This document shows positions 8,783 through 18,400 of a stretch of 64,000 bases of DNA, one piece after another. The DNA is taken from positions 434,001-498,000 of the forward strand of contig CANMUP010000002.1 in NCBI GenBank assembly GCA_947501105.1, in the 5' to 3' direction. Every line of letters starts with the position of its first letter. Position 1 is the first letter of the stretch. A program made the position numbers and the translations under genes. Source of the stretch: an uncultured Flaviramulus sp. (lineage in GTDB: Bacteria > Bacteroidota > Bacteroidia > Flavobacteriales > Flavobacteriaceae). The notes below the pieces were generated by a model. That model was not told where the DNA came from. It made no database searches and saw only the letters and a program-made list of their open reading frames with translations.

Positions 8783-10210
8783 ATGATTGAATTTGGAAGT
8801 ATAATAAACGGAAAACAAGTAAAAGGTGATGAGTGGATTGAAGTTACTAATCCATACACCAAAAAAGTAGTAGGTAGGGTCGCTTCTATTGATACTAAAA
8901 CTTTAGACCAAGTTTTAAAGGATACTAAAAAAACTAAAATAACTTTAACACGTTACGAGCGTTACGATATTTTAAATAAAATAGCAAACGAATTAGAAAA
9001 GCGTGTAGATGAAGTAAGTCAGATGATTACTGATGAAACGGGACTTTGCTTAAAAGATACACGCTATGAAGCAAGTCGAGTTTCAGATGTGCTGCGTTTT
9101 TCTGCAATGAAAGCTTTAGATGATGATTCTCAGGTATTTCCTTGCGATGTTTCTAAAAACGGAAAACCAAGACGTATTTATACCACGCGCGTACCATTAG
9201 GGTTAATTAGTGCGATTACGCCATTTAACCACCCCATGAATCAAGTAGTGCATAAAATTGCTCCGGCAATTGCTACTAACAACACAGTGGTTTTAAAACC
9301 TTCGGAAAGAACACCTTTATCGGCTTACTATTTTACGCAATTAGCTTTAGACTGTGGGTTACCGCCAAATATGCTAAACTGTATTAACGGTAAAGATGTA
9401 CAAGCTACTTCAGAAATGATGACTGTGCATCCAGATATTACGATGGTTTCTTTTACAGGAGGCAGCGAAATTGGAAAAATAATAGCTTCAAAAGCAGGAT
9501 ACAAAAAGTTAGTTTTAGAACTTGGTGGAAGCTCTGCTTTATTAATTTTAGACGATGCCGATATTGATGAAGCTGTTGAAGTGACCATGAATGGCACATT
9601 TAAAAACTCAGCACAACGATGTACTGCCGTTCGTAGAATATTAGTGCATGAAAGTATTGCGGATGAATATGCTAGTAAATTGGCTGATAAAGTGAAAGCT
9701 ATAAAATATGGTGATCCGTATGATGCAACTAACGATATGGGAACTGTAATTACTGAAGCTGCTGCTGAAGAAATGGAGCGACGCGTACAAAACGCTATTG
9801 CAAATGGTGCTGTTTGCTTAGCAGGAAATAAACGCGAAGGTGCTTTATTTGCACCAACCGTTTTAGACCATATTAAAAACGACCATGAGGTAGTTGCTAA
9901 AGAAACTTTTGGACCAGTAGCACCAATTATACGTTTTACAACTTTAGATGAAGCTATAGACATCGCAAATGATACCCCTTACGGTTTATCTGGTGGAGTG
10001 GTTAGTAACCATTGGCCTTCTATTCAACGTGTTATTACTGAATTAGATACTGGTACCGTAAATGTTAACGAAGCTCCAAGTTATAGGCTAGAATGGACAC
10101 CATTTGGGGGTGTTAAAGATTCTGGTTTAGGTTATAAAGAAGGTGTTATCGAAGCCATGAAAGGGTATACCTATGTAAAGACGTATTCTTTACCTTGGGA
10201 TATAGCTTAG
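8783..10210 (+). CDS. phnY: Phosphonoacetaldehyde dehydrogenase
   Basis: 475 aa NAD(P)-dependent aldehyde dehydrogenase that oxidises phosphonoacetaldehyde to phosphonoacetate. The ALDH landmarks are present: ITPFNHPMNQVVHK, the FTGGSEIGK nucleotide loop, ELGGSS with the general base, the catalytic Cys280 in SAQRCTAV, and KETFGPVAPI. The basic RRI after the Cys and the ERTPLS region suit an anionic substrate. Sequence alone would leave other ALDHs possible, but its place between phnA and phnW makes the PhnY role very likely. Confidence 0.93.
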   Translation: MIEFGSIINGKQVKGDEWIEVTNPYTKKVVGRVASIDTKTLDQVLKDTKKTKITLTRYERYDILNKIANELEKRVDEVSQMITDETGLCLKDTRYEASRVSDVLRFSAMKALDDDSQVFPCDVSKNGKPRRIYTTRVPLGLISAITPFNHPMNQVVHKIAPAIATNNTVVLKPSERTPLSAYYFTQLALDCGLPPNMLNCINGKDVQATSEMMTVHPDITMVSFTGGSEIGKIIASKAGYKKLVLELGGSSALLILDDADIDEAVEVTMNGTFKNSAQRCTAVRRILVHESIADEYASKLADKVKAIKYGDPYDATNDMGTVITEAAAEEMERRVQNAIANGAVCLAGNKREGALFAPTVLDHIKNDHEVVAKETFGPVAPIIRFTTLDEAIDIANDTPYGLSGGVVSNHWPSIQRVITELDTGTVNVNEAPSYRLEWTPFGGVKDSGLGYKEGVIEAMKGYTYVKTYSLPWDIA

Positions 10211-10293
10211 CTAAATAAATATTTAATAGCAAGCTTAAGATAATATCTAGAACTTGTTTTGGTAAAACACAAAAATTATTAAGATTTTATAAA

Positions 10294-11409
10294 ATGAAAA
10301 TAACTAGAAACGTATTATTAAATCCTGGTCCTGCAACGACTACATATTCAGTAAAATTAGCTCAGGCTGTTCCAGATATTTGTCCGAGAGAACAAGAGTT
10401 TGGTGATTTAATGGAATATTGCGCAACAGAAATTACAAAATTTGTAGGCGACCCAAAAGACTATGCCACAGTATTATTTGGAGGTTCTGGCACGGCAACT
10501 GTAGAGGCCATTTTAAATTCTGTAATTCCAGATAACGGAAAGGTTTTAATCATTGACAATGGTGCTTACGGAAAGCGTATGTGTCAAATCACCAATGTTT
10601 ATAAGATTCCAACGGTTGTTTTTGAATCTTCTTCCATAGAACCGATAGATTTAAACGATTTAGAGGCTTTAATTGAAAGTACAGATGGGTTAACACACTT
10701 AGCTATGATTCACCACGAAACAACAACAGGCTTACTAAATGATGTAACTTCAATTGGAAAAATTTGTAAAAAACATAGTATTAGTTTTATAGTAGATTCA
10801 ATGAGCGGATTTGCTGCCATTCCTATAGATATGAAAGCTATGAATATCGACTATTTAGCAGCTAGCTCAAATAAAAATATTCAAGGAATGGCAGGTATTG
10901 GTTTTGCCATTTGTAATAAAGCTATTTTAGAAACTACCGCTTCTATACCAATGCGCAGTTTATACTTAAACCTATATGCTCAATATGCTTATTTTGAAAA
11001 AACTCACCAAACACGTTTTACACCCCCAGTACAAACGTTTTATGCTTTAAAACAGGCAATAGTTGAGACTTTAGAAGAAACTATTGAAGGACGATATGCC
11101 AGATATACTAAATCTTGGGAGACTTTATTAGATGGTTTAGATGTGTTCGGTTTAGAGTATTTAATTGATAAAGAGCACCATTCTAAAATTATTACATCTA
11201 TTATCGAACCTAATACAGATGCTTATGATTTTAACGAAATGCACGATTACTTCTTTGAAAGGGGCTTTACCATTTATCCCGGGAAAGTAAATAATTATAA
11301 TACGTTTAGAATATCAAACATCGGACAAATTAATTATACAGATATTGAGGCTTTCTTAAAAATTTTAAAGGCGTATCTTGTGAAGATAAACTTTATTCAA
11401 AATAATTAA
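10294..11409 (+). CDS. phnW: 2-aminoethylphosphonate--pyruvate transaminase
   Basis: 371 aa PLP enzyme of class V aminotransferases. It converts 2-aminoethylphosphonate plus pyruvate to phosphonoacetaldehyde plus L-alanine. Family marks are the N-terminal LLNPGPATTT, the CPREQEFGDLM phosphate-binding area, GGSGTATVEA, HHETTTGLLND, VDSMSGFAAIP, and the PLP lysine K194 in SSNKNIQGM. Length is the usual one for PhnW. There is an 83-bp gap after phnY and 10 bp before the regulator, so the whole set may be one transcript. No phnX (phosphonatase) is present; the aldehyde goes through PhnY/PhnA instead. Confidence 0.96.
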   Translation: MKITRNVLLNPGPATTTYSVKLAQAVPDICPREQEFGDLMEYCATEITKFVGDPKDYATVLFGGSGTATVEAILNSVIPDNGKVLIIDNGAYGKRMCQITNVYKIPTVVFESSSIEPIDLNDLEALIESTDGLTHLAMIHHETTTGLLNDVTSIGKICKKHSISFIVDSMSGFAAIPIDMKAMNIDYLAASSNKNIQGMAGIGFAICNKAILETTASIPMRSLYLNLYAQYAYFEKTHQTRFTPPVQTFYALKQAIVETLEETIEGRYARYTKSWETLLDGLDVFGLEYLIDKEHHSKIITSIIEPNTDAYDFNEMHDYFFERGFTIYPGKVNNYNTFRISNIGQINYTDIEAFLKILKAYLVKINFIQNN

Positions 11410-11419
11410 ATTTTTAAAA

Positions 11420-11983
11420 ATGGAAGATATACTATTAAACCTCGGTAAGCAATTAAAAAAAATTAGATTAAATAAAAATTTGAGTTTAAAACAAGTTGCA
11501 AAAATGAGCGATGTTAGTATAGGTTTAATTTCTAAAATTGAAAATTTTAGAACCACACCATCACTTCCTGTTTTACTGAAAATAATGCAATCTTTAGAAA
11601 TCGATTTATCAGAATTAAATTTATCTGCATCAAAAGCGGAAAAATACATTCTTATTAGAAAAGGTGAAGGAGAAGTAGAAGAACGAGATGATTCGAAAGG
11701 TTTAGAATATACTTTTCTTTTCTCAAATAAAGTCCCAGCAAGTAATCTAAGGACTTATATTATTAAAATAAATGAAGGGGTTTACAGAAAACCTATTGCT
11801 GGTGACACTTATGAAATCGCATACGTAATCCAAGGAAAGTTAGACTACATACTTGATAAAGAAATTATAACTTTAGAGGAGGGTGATATTTTATTTTATG
11901 ATGGTTTATTTCCACTAGGTTGGAACACTAAATATTCTACTAATGCCACTTTACTCAAAATGTATTTGATTAAAAGACAATGA
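11420..11983 (+). CDS. XRE-family regulator with C-terminal cupin domain
   Basis: 187 aa. An HTH_3 domain occupies about 8-65 (GKQLKKIRLNKNLSLKQVAK, then ISKIENFRTTPSLPVLLKIM), and a cupin domain about 110-180 (ISKPIAGDTYEIAYVIQGKL with LEEGDILFYDG; first block read in the protein as RKPIAGDTYEIAYV). Such HTH-cupin proteins bind a small metabolite in the cupin barrel and control adjacent catabolic genes. It sits between phnW and the permease gene, whose ATG overlaps its TGA by 4 nt. A role as local sensor of aminoethylphosphonate or an intermediate is inferred. Confidence 0.88.
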   Translation: MEDILLNLGKQLKKIRLNKNLSLKQVAKMSDVSIGLISKIENFRTTPSLPVLLKIMQSLEIDLSELNLSASKAEKYILIRKGEGEVEERDDSKGLEYTFLFSNKVPASNLRTYIIKINEGVYRKPIAGDTYEIAYVIQGKLDYILDKEIITLEEGDILFYDGLFPLGWNTKYSTNATLLKMYLIKRQ

Positions 11984-13275
11984 CAGGACTTTCGAAACTG
12001 CAAAGTTACTGGAGAAAACGGATTTTTGCACTTACATGGCTTGCCTATGCAGGTTTCTATTTTGGGCGTAAAAATCTTTCAGTCACATGGAGTTCAATGG
12101 AAACCGATTTGGGGCTAGATAACTCAGATTACGCATCTATTATCTTTGTTTATAGTTTGATTTATACCATTGGCCAGTTTCTTAATGGGTATTTGTCTGA
12201 TGCATTTGGTCCAAGAAAAATAGTCAGTATAGGCTTGTTTCTTGCTGCCATCGTTAATTTCTTTTTAGGCATGTCATTTTCTGTTGGAATATTGGTTTTT
12301 TTAATTGCTTTAAATGGATACGGACAATCTACTGGTTGGAGCGGTTTAATTAAAAACATGACACCATGGTATAGAACTAATGAAAGAGGTATAGTCATGT
12401 CTTGGTGGTCTACATGTTATGTAACAGGTGGTTTTTTAGCAACAATATTCGCCACTTATGTGGCTTTCGATATGGAATTCATGTCGGAGTTTGGCTGGAA
12501 AAGAGGGTTCTTTTTCCCTTCTATGGTACTATTGACTATTGCCTTTATGTATTTACTTTTTACTAGGAATAACCCAAAAAGCATTAATCTTCCTGTTATT
12601 ATAGAAGACAAATACACACTTGGTGATGATGGGAAATCAAATAACATTAAACTCTTTAAAATCTTAATAAAAAATAAAGCACTTTGGATTTATTCAAGTT
12701 GCTATATGATATTAAAAATGACGCGTTATGCCTTTTTATTTTGGCTTCCAATATATTTGGAAAAAGGTTTAAATTATGATGTTAATGATGCAGGATATAT
12801 TTCTTCAGTTTACGAGTTAATTGGATTCTTCGGCGTTATACTTGCTGGCTATGCATCTGACAAATTATTTAATTCTAAACGGTTTAGCACGGTTACCATT
12901 ATGATGATTGGTTTAGCCCTTGTTTGTTTAATACATCCATACATGGTTACGTTTGGTAAAATGGGTGTCATTATAAGCATTGCTTTAATAGGTATGGCAA
13001 CCTATGGACCAGATTCGTTAATTTGTACTGCTGGTTCTATGGATGTTGGTGGAAAAAAAGGAGCAGGTATGGCCTCAGGAATTATTAACGGAATGGGTTC
13101 GGTAGGGCAAATGTTTTCGGGTTTTATTGTAGTCGCAATTAATGAAGCTTATGGTTGGGATAATTTGTTTAATTTCTTTGTAATTATGGCTCTTATAGGA
13201 GGTGGGTTAGCAGCTCTTAAATGGAACTTTAAAAGTCCAGATACTTATATTCCTAATTTGGATTCGAAATCATAA
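11980..13275 (+). CDS. OPA-type MFS transporter, probable phosphonate permease
   Basis: 431 aa, about 12 membrane segments, of the organophosphate:phosphate antiporter (GlpT/UhpT) branch of the MFS. Family signs are the opening WRKRIFALTWLAYAGFYFGRKNLS, seen here as YAGFYFGRKNLSV, GYLSDAFGPRK after helix 2, and NGYGQSTGWSGLIKNM in helix 4. GlpT relatives exchange an anionic phospho-compound for phosphate. Its 4-nt overlap with the phn operon regulator suggests that it imports 2-aminoethylphosphonate or another intermediate, in place of the usual phosphonate ABC transporter, which is absent here. A second OPA paralogue lies at 21645-22949 in the phosphodiesterase module. Confidence 0.88.
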   Translation: MTGLSKLQSYWRKRIFALTWLAYAGFYFGRKNLSVTWSSMETDLGLDNSDYASIIFVYSLIYTIGQFLNGYLSDAFGPRKIVSIGLFLAAIVNFFLGMSFSVGILVFLIALNGYGQSTGWSGLIKNMTPWYRTNERGIVMSWWSTCYVTGGFLATIFATYVAFDMEFMSEFGWKRGFFFPSMVLLTIAFMYLLFTRNNPKSINLPVIIEDKYTLGDDGKSNNIKLFKILIKNKALWIYSSCYMILKMTRYAFLFWLPIYLEKGLNYDVNDAGYISSVYELIGFFGVILAGYASDKLFNSKRFSTVTIMMIGLALVCLIHPYMVTFGKMGVIISIALIGMATYGPDSLICTAGSMDVGGKKGAGMASGIINGMGSVGQMFSGFIVVAINEAYGWDNLFNFFVIMALIGGGLAALKWNFKSPDTYIPNLDSKS

Positions 13276-13372
13276 CAATATATTTTAGGCTTGCTTTTTT
13301 TATTTTAATACACTTTTTTAAAAGTATATATTTTGAGAAATTTAGTTTTTTAATCAAAAAGATCAGGATAAA

Positions 13373-13963
13373 TTAATATCTGATTTTTTTCTGTTTTCTA
13401 AAAAGCAAAAACAAAAAACCATCAACCTTGTCTCTTATTCTTTTTCTTATCACAGAAAAAGCTTTAGTAATATGTGCTTCAACAGATTTAACAGAAATAT
13501 TTAAATAATTGGCTATCTCAATATTAGTTAGCCCTTCTTTTCTGCTTAATATAAACACTTCTTTGCATTTGGGAGGTAAGTTTTGTATTTCAGATGTAAT
13601 ACGTTCAATAGCTTTTTTGAAAAAACTGTCATCCTCTTCCGTTGCGACTTTCTCTAGTGCTGCATAATATTTTTGCTCCAAGAGTAAATGAGACTTGTTT
13701 TTTTTGTACTGATTAATAAACTCATGATATACAGATTTGAATAAATAATTCTGTACTGATTTTTTAATAGTGATTTTTTTTCGCTGCTCCCACGTTTTTA
13801 AAAACACATTTTGCAATATGTCCTGTGCCATAGCCTCATCATTGGCAAGCGAAAGCGCATAGGCAAAAAGTGGTTTGTTATAGGTTTCTAATGCATAAAC
13901 AAAAGCGCTCTCTTTGCCTTGTTTTATAGCTTCAATTAAATCATTTTGATTCTTATAATGCAT
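13373..13963 (-). CDS. ECF sigma-70 factor of the second SusCD system
   Basis: 196 aa from the ATG at 13963; an upstream TTG would add three residues and is less likely. Region 2 spans about 20-80 (NKPLFAYALSLANDEAMAQDI, read here up to DEAMAQ, then NVFLKTWEQRKKI) and region 4 about 125-180 (LPPKCKEVFILSRKEGLTN, NYLNISVKSVEAHITKAF). Unlike the left system, this sigma gene is divergent from its fecR, across 134 bp. It is only distantly similar to the left sigma. It should control fecR-susC-susD and perhaps the phosphodiesterase genes. Confidence 0.93.
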   Translation of the reverse strand: MHYKNQNDLIEAIKQGKESAFVYALETYNKPLFAYALSLANDEAMAQDILQNVFLKTWEQRKKITIKKSVQNYLFKSVYHEFINQYKKNKSHLLLEQKYYAALEKVATEEDDSFFKKAIERITSEIQNLPPKCKEVFILSRKEGLTNIEIANYLNISVKSVEAHITKAFSVIRKRIRDKVDGFLFLLFRKQKKIRY

Positions 13964-14049
13964 GATTTTCAATTCAAATAATAGTAATTCATAGCTAAAT
14001 TAGGTGATGAAGGTAATTAAAAAAGATAAAAAAAAAAGAATAAAAAAGT

Positions 14050-14077
14050 TAGGGTTTTTAAAATGAGGTTTGTCTTT
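14050..14077 (+). promoter_or_regulatory. Possible ECF-type promoter for fecR-susCD, copy 2
   Basis: TAGGGT (14050-14055) followed after 16 bases by GTCTTT (14072-14077) lies about 20 bp before the fecR ATG. It matches the TAGGGT-N16-GT arrangement before the first fecR (6723-6697). Equal spacing and equal position in two regulon units are the evidence; no consensus was computed. Confidence 0.38.
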
Positions 14078-14097
14078 CTATAAATTAAGGTCTACGT

Positions 14098-15273
14098 ATG
14101 AGTTTTAAAATTATAGAAAAAGCAATTATAAAATATCTGATACAGGAGGCAAATTCAGATGATTTGAGCACCTTATCAGAATGGATTCAAACTCCTGAAA
14201 ATCAAATAATTTTTGAGGATTATGTTAAAACTTATTACAAAATTACTCTAGCTATGTCTAACCCCGATGTTAATAAGATTAAAGGAAATTTGCTGCAGCA
14301 AATAAAGAAAGATCAAAACAAGACGCGTAAACTAACACTACGAAAAAATGTTATTAAATATGCTGCTGCTGCAGTTTTAGTAGGTATTCTAGCTACAAGC
14401 TATTTTTTTAGAAATAACTTTTTTAATAATAATATTGAAGAGGTAGCTCCAGAAATAGTGGATACTAAAGCTATTGTGCCAGGTACAGATAAGGCAACAT
14501 TAACTTTAGGAGATGGCTCAATTGTAGTGCTGGAAAAAGGCAATACATACCAAGGGCAAAATGTTAATAGTAATGGTGAAGAAATAGTTTATGAGACAAG
14601 TAAACAAAAGCCAACAGAAATAGTATATAACTATTTAACGATTCCAAGAGGAGGAGAATATTATATTGTCTTATCTGATGGGACTCGCGTTTGGTTAAAC
14701 TCAGAATCTCAACTTAAGTATCCAGAAAGTTTTTTAGAAGGAGAAACACGAGAAGTAGAACTTGTATATGGCGAAGCTTATTTTGATGTATCTCCAAGTA
14801 CTGAGCATAAAGGATCTAACTTCAAAGTGTTTAATAAATCTCAAGAAGTTGAGGTGTTAGGAACAGAGTTCAACATTAAAGCTTACAGAGACGAAGTTAA
14901 TATTTATACCACATTGGTAGAAGGAAAAGTTGTTGTAGATAATGGGATTTCAAAACAAAATTTAATTCCAAATCAGCAATCTAATTTAGATCTTGAAAAA
15001 AATAGTATTAAAGTAACTGTGGTTGACGTTGAAGAGGAAATTTCATGGAAAAATGGAGTTTTTAGTTTTAAAGGAAAATCTTTAAAAAACATTATGAGAG
15101 TCGTATCTAGATGGTATGATGTTGATGTAATCTTTTTAGATAAGAATTTAGAAGAACTAAAATTTAAAGGTGTTTTGGGTAAAAATCAAAGCATTGAAGA
15201 GATTTTATCAATTATGAAGTCTAGCACAATAAGTGACTATAAGATTGAGGGAAAAACTATAATTTTAAAATAG
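14098..15273 (+). CDS. FecR-family anti-sigma factor of the second SusCD system
   Basis: 391 aa. A cytoplasmic N-terminal region (1-80) precedes one membrane segment near 84-104 (IKYAAAAVLVGILATSYFF). The periplasmic FecR domain shows IPRGGEYYIVLSDGT, VWLNSESQLKYP, VYGEAYFDVSPS and GTEFNIKAY, and a DUF4974 domain ends the protein (GKSLKNIMRVVSRWYDVDV). Long stretches are identical or nearly so to the FecR at 5483-6679, pointing to duplication of the regulatory unit. It reads into a 223-bp leader before susC. Confidence 0.94.
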   Translation: MSFKIIEKAIIKYLIQEANSDDLSTLSEWIQTPENQIIFEDYVKTYYKITLAMSNPDVNKIKGNLLQQIKKDQNKTRKLTLRKNVIKYAAAAVLVGILATSYFFRNNFFNNNIEEVAPEIVDTKAIVPGTDKATLTLGDGSIVVLEKGNTYQGQNVNSNGEEIVYETSKQKPTEIVYNYLTIPRGGEYYIVLSDGTRVWLNSESQLKYPESFLEGETREVELVYGEAYFDVSPSTEHKGSNFKVFNKSQEVEVLGTEFNIKAYRDEVNIYTTLVEGKVVVDNGISKQNLIPNQQSNLDLEKNSIKVTVVDVEEEISWKNGVFSFKGKSLKNIMRVVSRWYDVDVIFLDKNLEELKFKGVLGKNQSIEEILSIMKSSTISDYKIEGKTIILK

Positions 15274-15398
15274 ACCATTCTTTTTGCTAGATGAATCCTA
15301 ATCTAGTAAAAATAAAAAACCTTGCAAAAGAGGTTGAAAACTAACTGTTTAATAAAATATAACTAAATGCTTATGAAATAAAAAAACAATTACAAAAA

Positions 15399-15443
15399 AG
15401 GAGGATAAAGTTTAACCGGCAAAAGTATAAAACTCTATCCCCT
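15399..15443 (+). promoter_or_regulatory. SusC leader hairpin element, copy 2
   Basis: Arms AGGAGGATAAAGTTT (15399-15413) and AAACTCTATCCCCT (15430-15443) can pair with one bulge and one mismatch around a 16-nt loop. The element lies about 55 nt before the susC ATG. Its block order matches the leader of the first susC (5423-5475). The rest of the 223-bp fecR-susC gap also holds two smaller dyads (CTAGAT/ATCTAG and AACCT/AGGTT near 15290-15340). A leader regulator or sRNA target is inferred. Confidence 0.5.
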
Positions 15444-15497
15444 AGGATCATTATCTATTAATTAAAAGTGTTTAACTAACAAATAACAAACAAATTT

Positions 15498-18400
15498 ATG
15501 GAAATTAAATTAACTAACGCTTGTTTTCAATATAGAAAACGGCTCTTAATGATTATAATGAGAACTTTCATTTTCTTATGCTGCACAATGGTTTTTGCCT
15601 TAGCACCTAATAATGTCATTTCACAAAATTCTAAAATTAAAGTAAAAGAAGATAAAGTATTAACTGTTGATGAGGTGTTTGACCTGATAATGGAGCAGAC
15701 AGATTATAAATTCTTTTATGAAGAAGGTATATTTAAAGATTTTCCCAAGGTACATTTAAAGAAAGGGACTTTAAAAACGAATAAGTTATTAAATAGAACC
15801 TTGTCTCAAGGTAATTTAAATATTATTGTAACTGATAATAATGCCATTTTAATACAAGAAAAACCTAAGGAGTCTATTACTTCTGACCAACAACATAAAA
15901 TTTCGGGAGAAATAACAGATGCTTCTGGTCAACCTCTACCAGGGGCCAATATTCTTGAAAAAGGTACAACGAATGGTACACAAACAGATTTTGATGGTAA
16001 GTTCTCATTAAATGTAAGCAATGAAAATGCAATTTTAGTAGTGTCTTATATTGGCTTTTTATCACAAGAAATATCAGTTAATAATCAAGAAACTATAACT
16101 GTTGCTTTATTAGAAGATGCAGCAAAATTAGATGAAGTTGTTGTAGTAGGATATGGTACAAGTACTAAAGAAAAATTTAATGGATCTGTATCAAAAGTAA
16201 ATAGTAAAACGCTAAACAATTATTCTTCTGCAAATTTTGAACAGGCATTGGCTGGTACAGTTTCAGGTGTTCAAATTTTAGGTAATAGTAAAAATCCGGG
16301 TGATAATTCTGTAATCCAAATTAGAGGACTTAGTACTTTGACTGCTGGAACTAACCCATTAATTGTAGTTGATGGAAATCCATTAAGTGAGGGATCTTCA
16401 TTAAGTTCGGTAAACACAAATGATATTGAGACTATAAGTATACTAAAAGATGCTGCTTCGGCTGCCATTTATGGATCCAGAGCATCAAATGGTGTCATAT
16501 TAATTACAACAAAAAAAGGAAATAAAGGTAAACTTAAAGTTACTTATAATGGGTATGTTGGTTTTCAGCAACGAATTGACAAATTTGAAGTGACTGATGC
16601 ATATGATACGGCATTATTCGATTTAGATGCTCGTAACTTTGGTTATATATCTGGGGGATCAGGAAGAAGTATTACAGATGATAACGCTACAAGAGATGCC
16701 AATGGAGGAGGAAAGCGAAGTAGAATACCTACGTATCTTCAAGGATATATAGATGGCACGCCTGGATTAACCAATACAAACTGGAATGATGCCGTTTTTA
16801 GAGATGCAATGCAACAAAACCATTATTTAAACCTTAGTGGTGGAAATGAAAAGAGCGACTATTCTATTTCATTTGGGCATTTGGATCAAGATAACATCAT
16901 TATTGCTTCTGGTTATAAAAGATATACTAATAATATAAGATTCAATTCGCAGATTAGCGATCGTGTTAAGTTTGGTATTAATACAAATATTTCAATGTCT
17001 GATGCTACTCCAACAGGAGAACGCGCTTGGTCACAAACCCTTTTAGGTAGAGGCAGACAAGCAGATCCAGCATTTACGGTTACATTGATGCAACCATATT
17101 ATCCTATATATAACGCTGATGGCTCTTTGTCAATTGCAGCGCAACTAGATGATAATAACCAAAATTGGGATGGCCCAATTTCAGAAAACACAATAGCACA
17201 CGTATTATTGTCTGATTTTACAAGAAAAGGCTTCAGACTTTTTGGAAATACATTTGTTGAAATTGAACCTATAGATGACCTTAAGTTTAAAACATCCTTT
17301 GGTGGAGACTACAGTACTAGTGTAGAGGAATTCTTTTCGCCTTCAACTTTTGGTAATTATAGAACACCAGTAGCGAGTAACCCTGCACAGGCAGCAAAGT
17401 ATGATACCAAAAGAGAGAATTTTATTATCGAAAACCTTTTGAGTTATAAAAAAACAATCAAATCACATACAATTGATGCATTATTTGGATATAGTTATCA
17501 ACAGGAATTTAGAAATGAAACCGATCTTGAGAGTAGAGATTTTGCTGATGATAATATAAGAAGTGTTAGCGGAGCAACATCTATTACTGCAACTTCTAGA
17601 AGTAGTAAATGGGCCTTAGAATCGTATTTTTCTCGTTTGCAATATGATTTTGATAACAAATATACGTTGTCTGCATCAATAAGAAGAGACGGCTCATCAC
17701 GTTTTGGAGCGAATACAAAGTATGGAAACTTTGCTTCAGTGTCAGCAGGCTGGGTTTTGAGTAATGAATCTTTCTTTCCTGAAGACAAGTTAATAAACTA
17801 TGCAAAACTTAGGGCAAGTTTAGGTCAAACTGGTAACAATCAAATTGGTGATTTTGGTTCAGTTGCATTAATCACTCCTGATAATTATGCAATTGGTGGA
17901 AGTCTAACTTCTGGAGTGTACACCAGCACATCACCAAATGCCGATTTATCTTGGGAAACCAATACTGCAGTTAACTTTGGTATAGACTTAGGTTTTTTGC
18001 AAAATAAACTATTTTTTACTGCAGAATATTACACATCTAAAACAACTGATTTGTTACTTGATGTTCCAGTTCCACAACAATCTGGTTTTTCTCAGTCTTT
18101 ACAAAATATTGGGGAGTTAGAAAATAAAGGAGTTGAATTCGAATTAAAAGGACGAAATTTTAATATTGGTGAATTGAAAATTGGCTTCAATGCTAACATT
18201 TCCCAAAGTAAAAATAAAGTATTAGCGCTTGGTAATGGGCAGAGCCAAATAATATTTAGTTCAGGGGTTGATTTTATTACTAAAGTAGGCGAACCAGTAG
18301 CTCAATTTTACAATTATAATGTGACAGGAGTTTACAAGTCACAGTCAGAAATTGATAATGACCCTATAACACCTTTATCGGGTACTGAAGTAGGAGACTA

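Noticed and set aside
9328-9963. Minus-strand ORF of 211 codons inside phnY
   Set aside because: Fully antisense to the aldehyde dehydrogenase, Ser/Ala/Thr-rich, without any recognisable domain.
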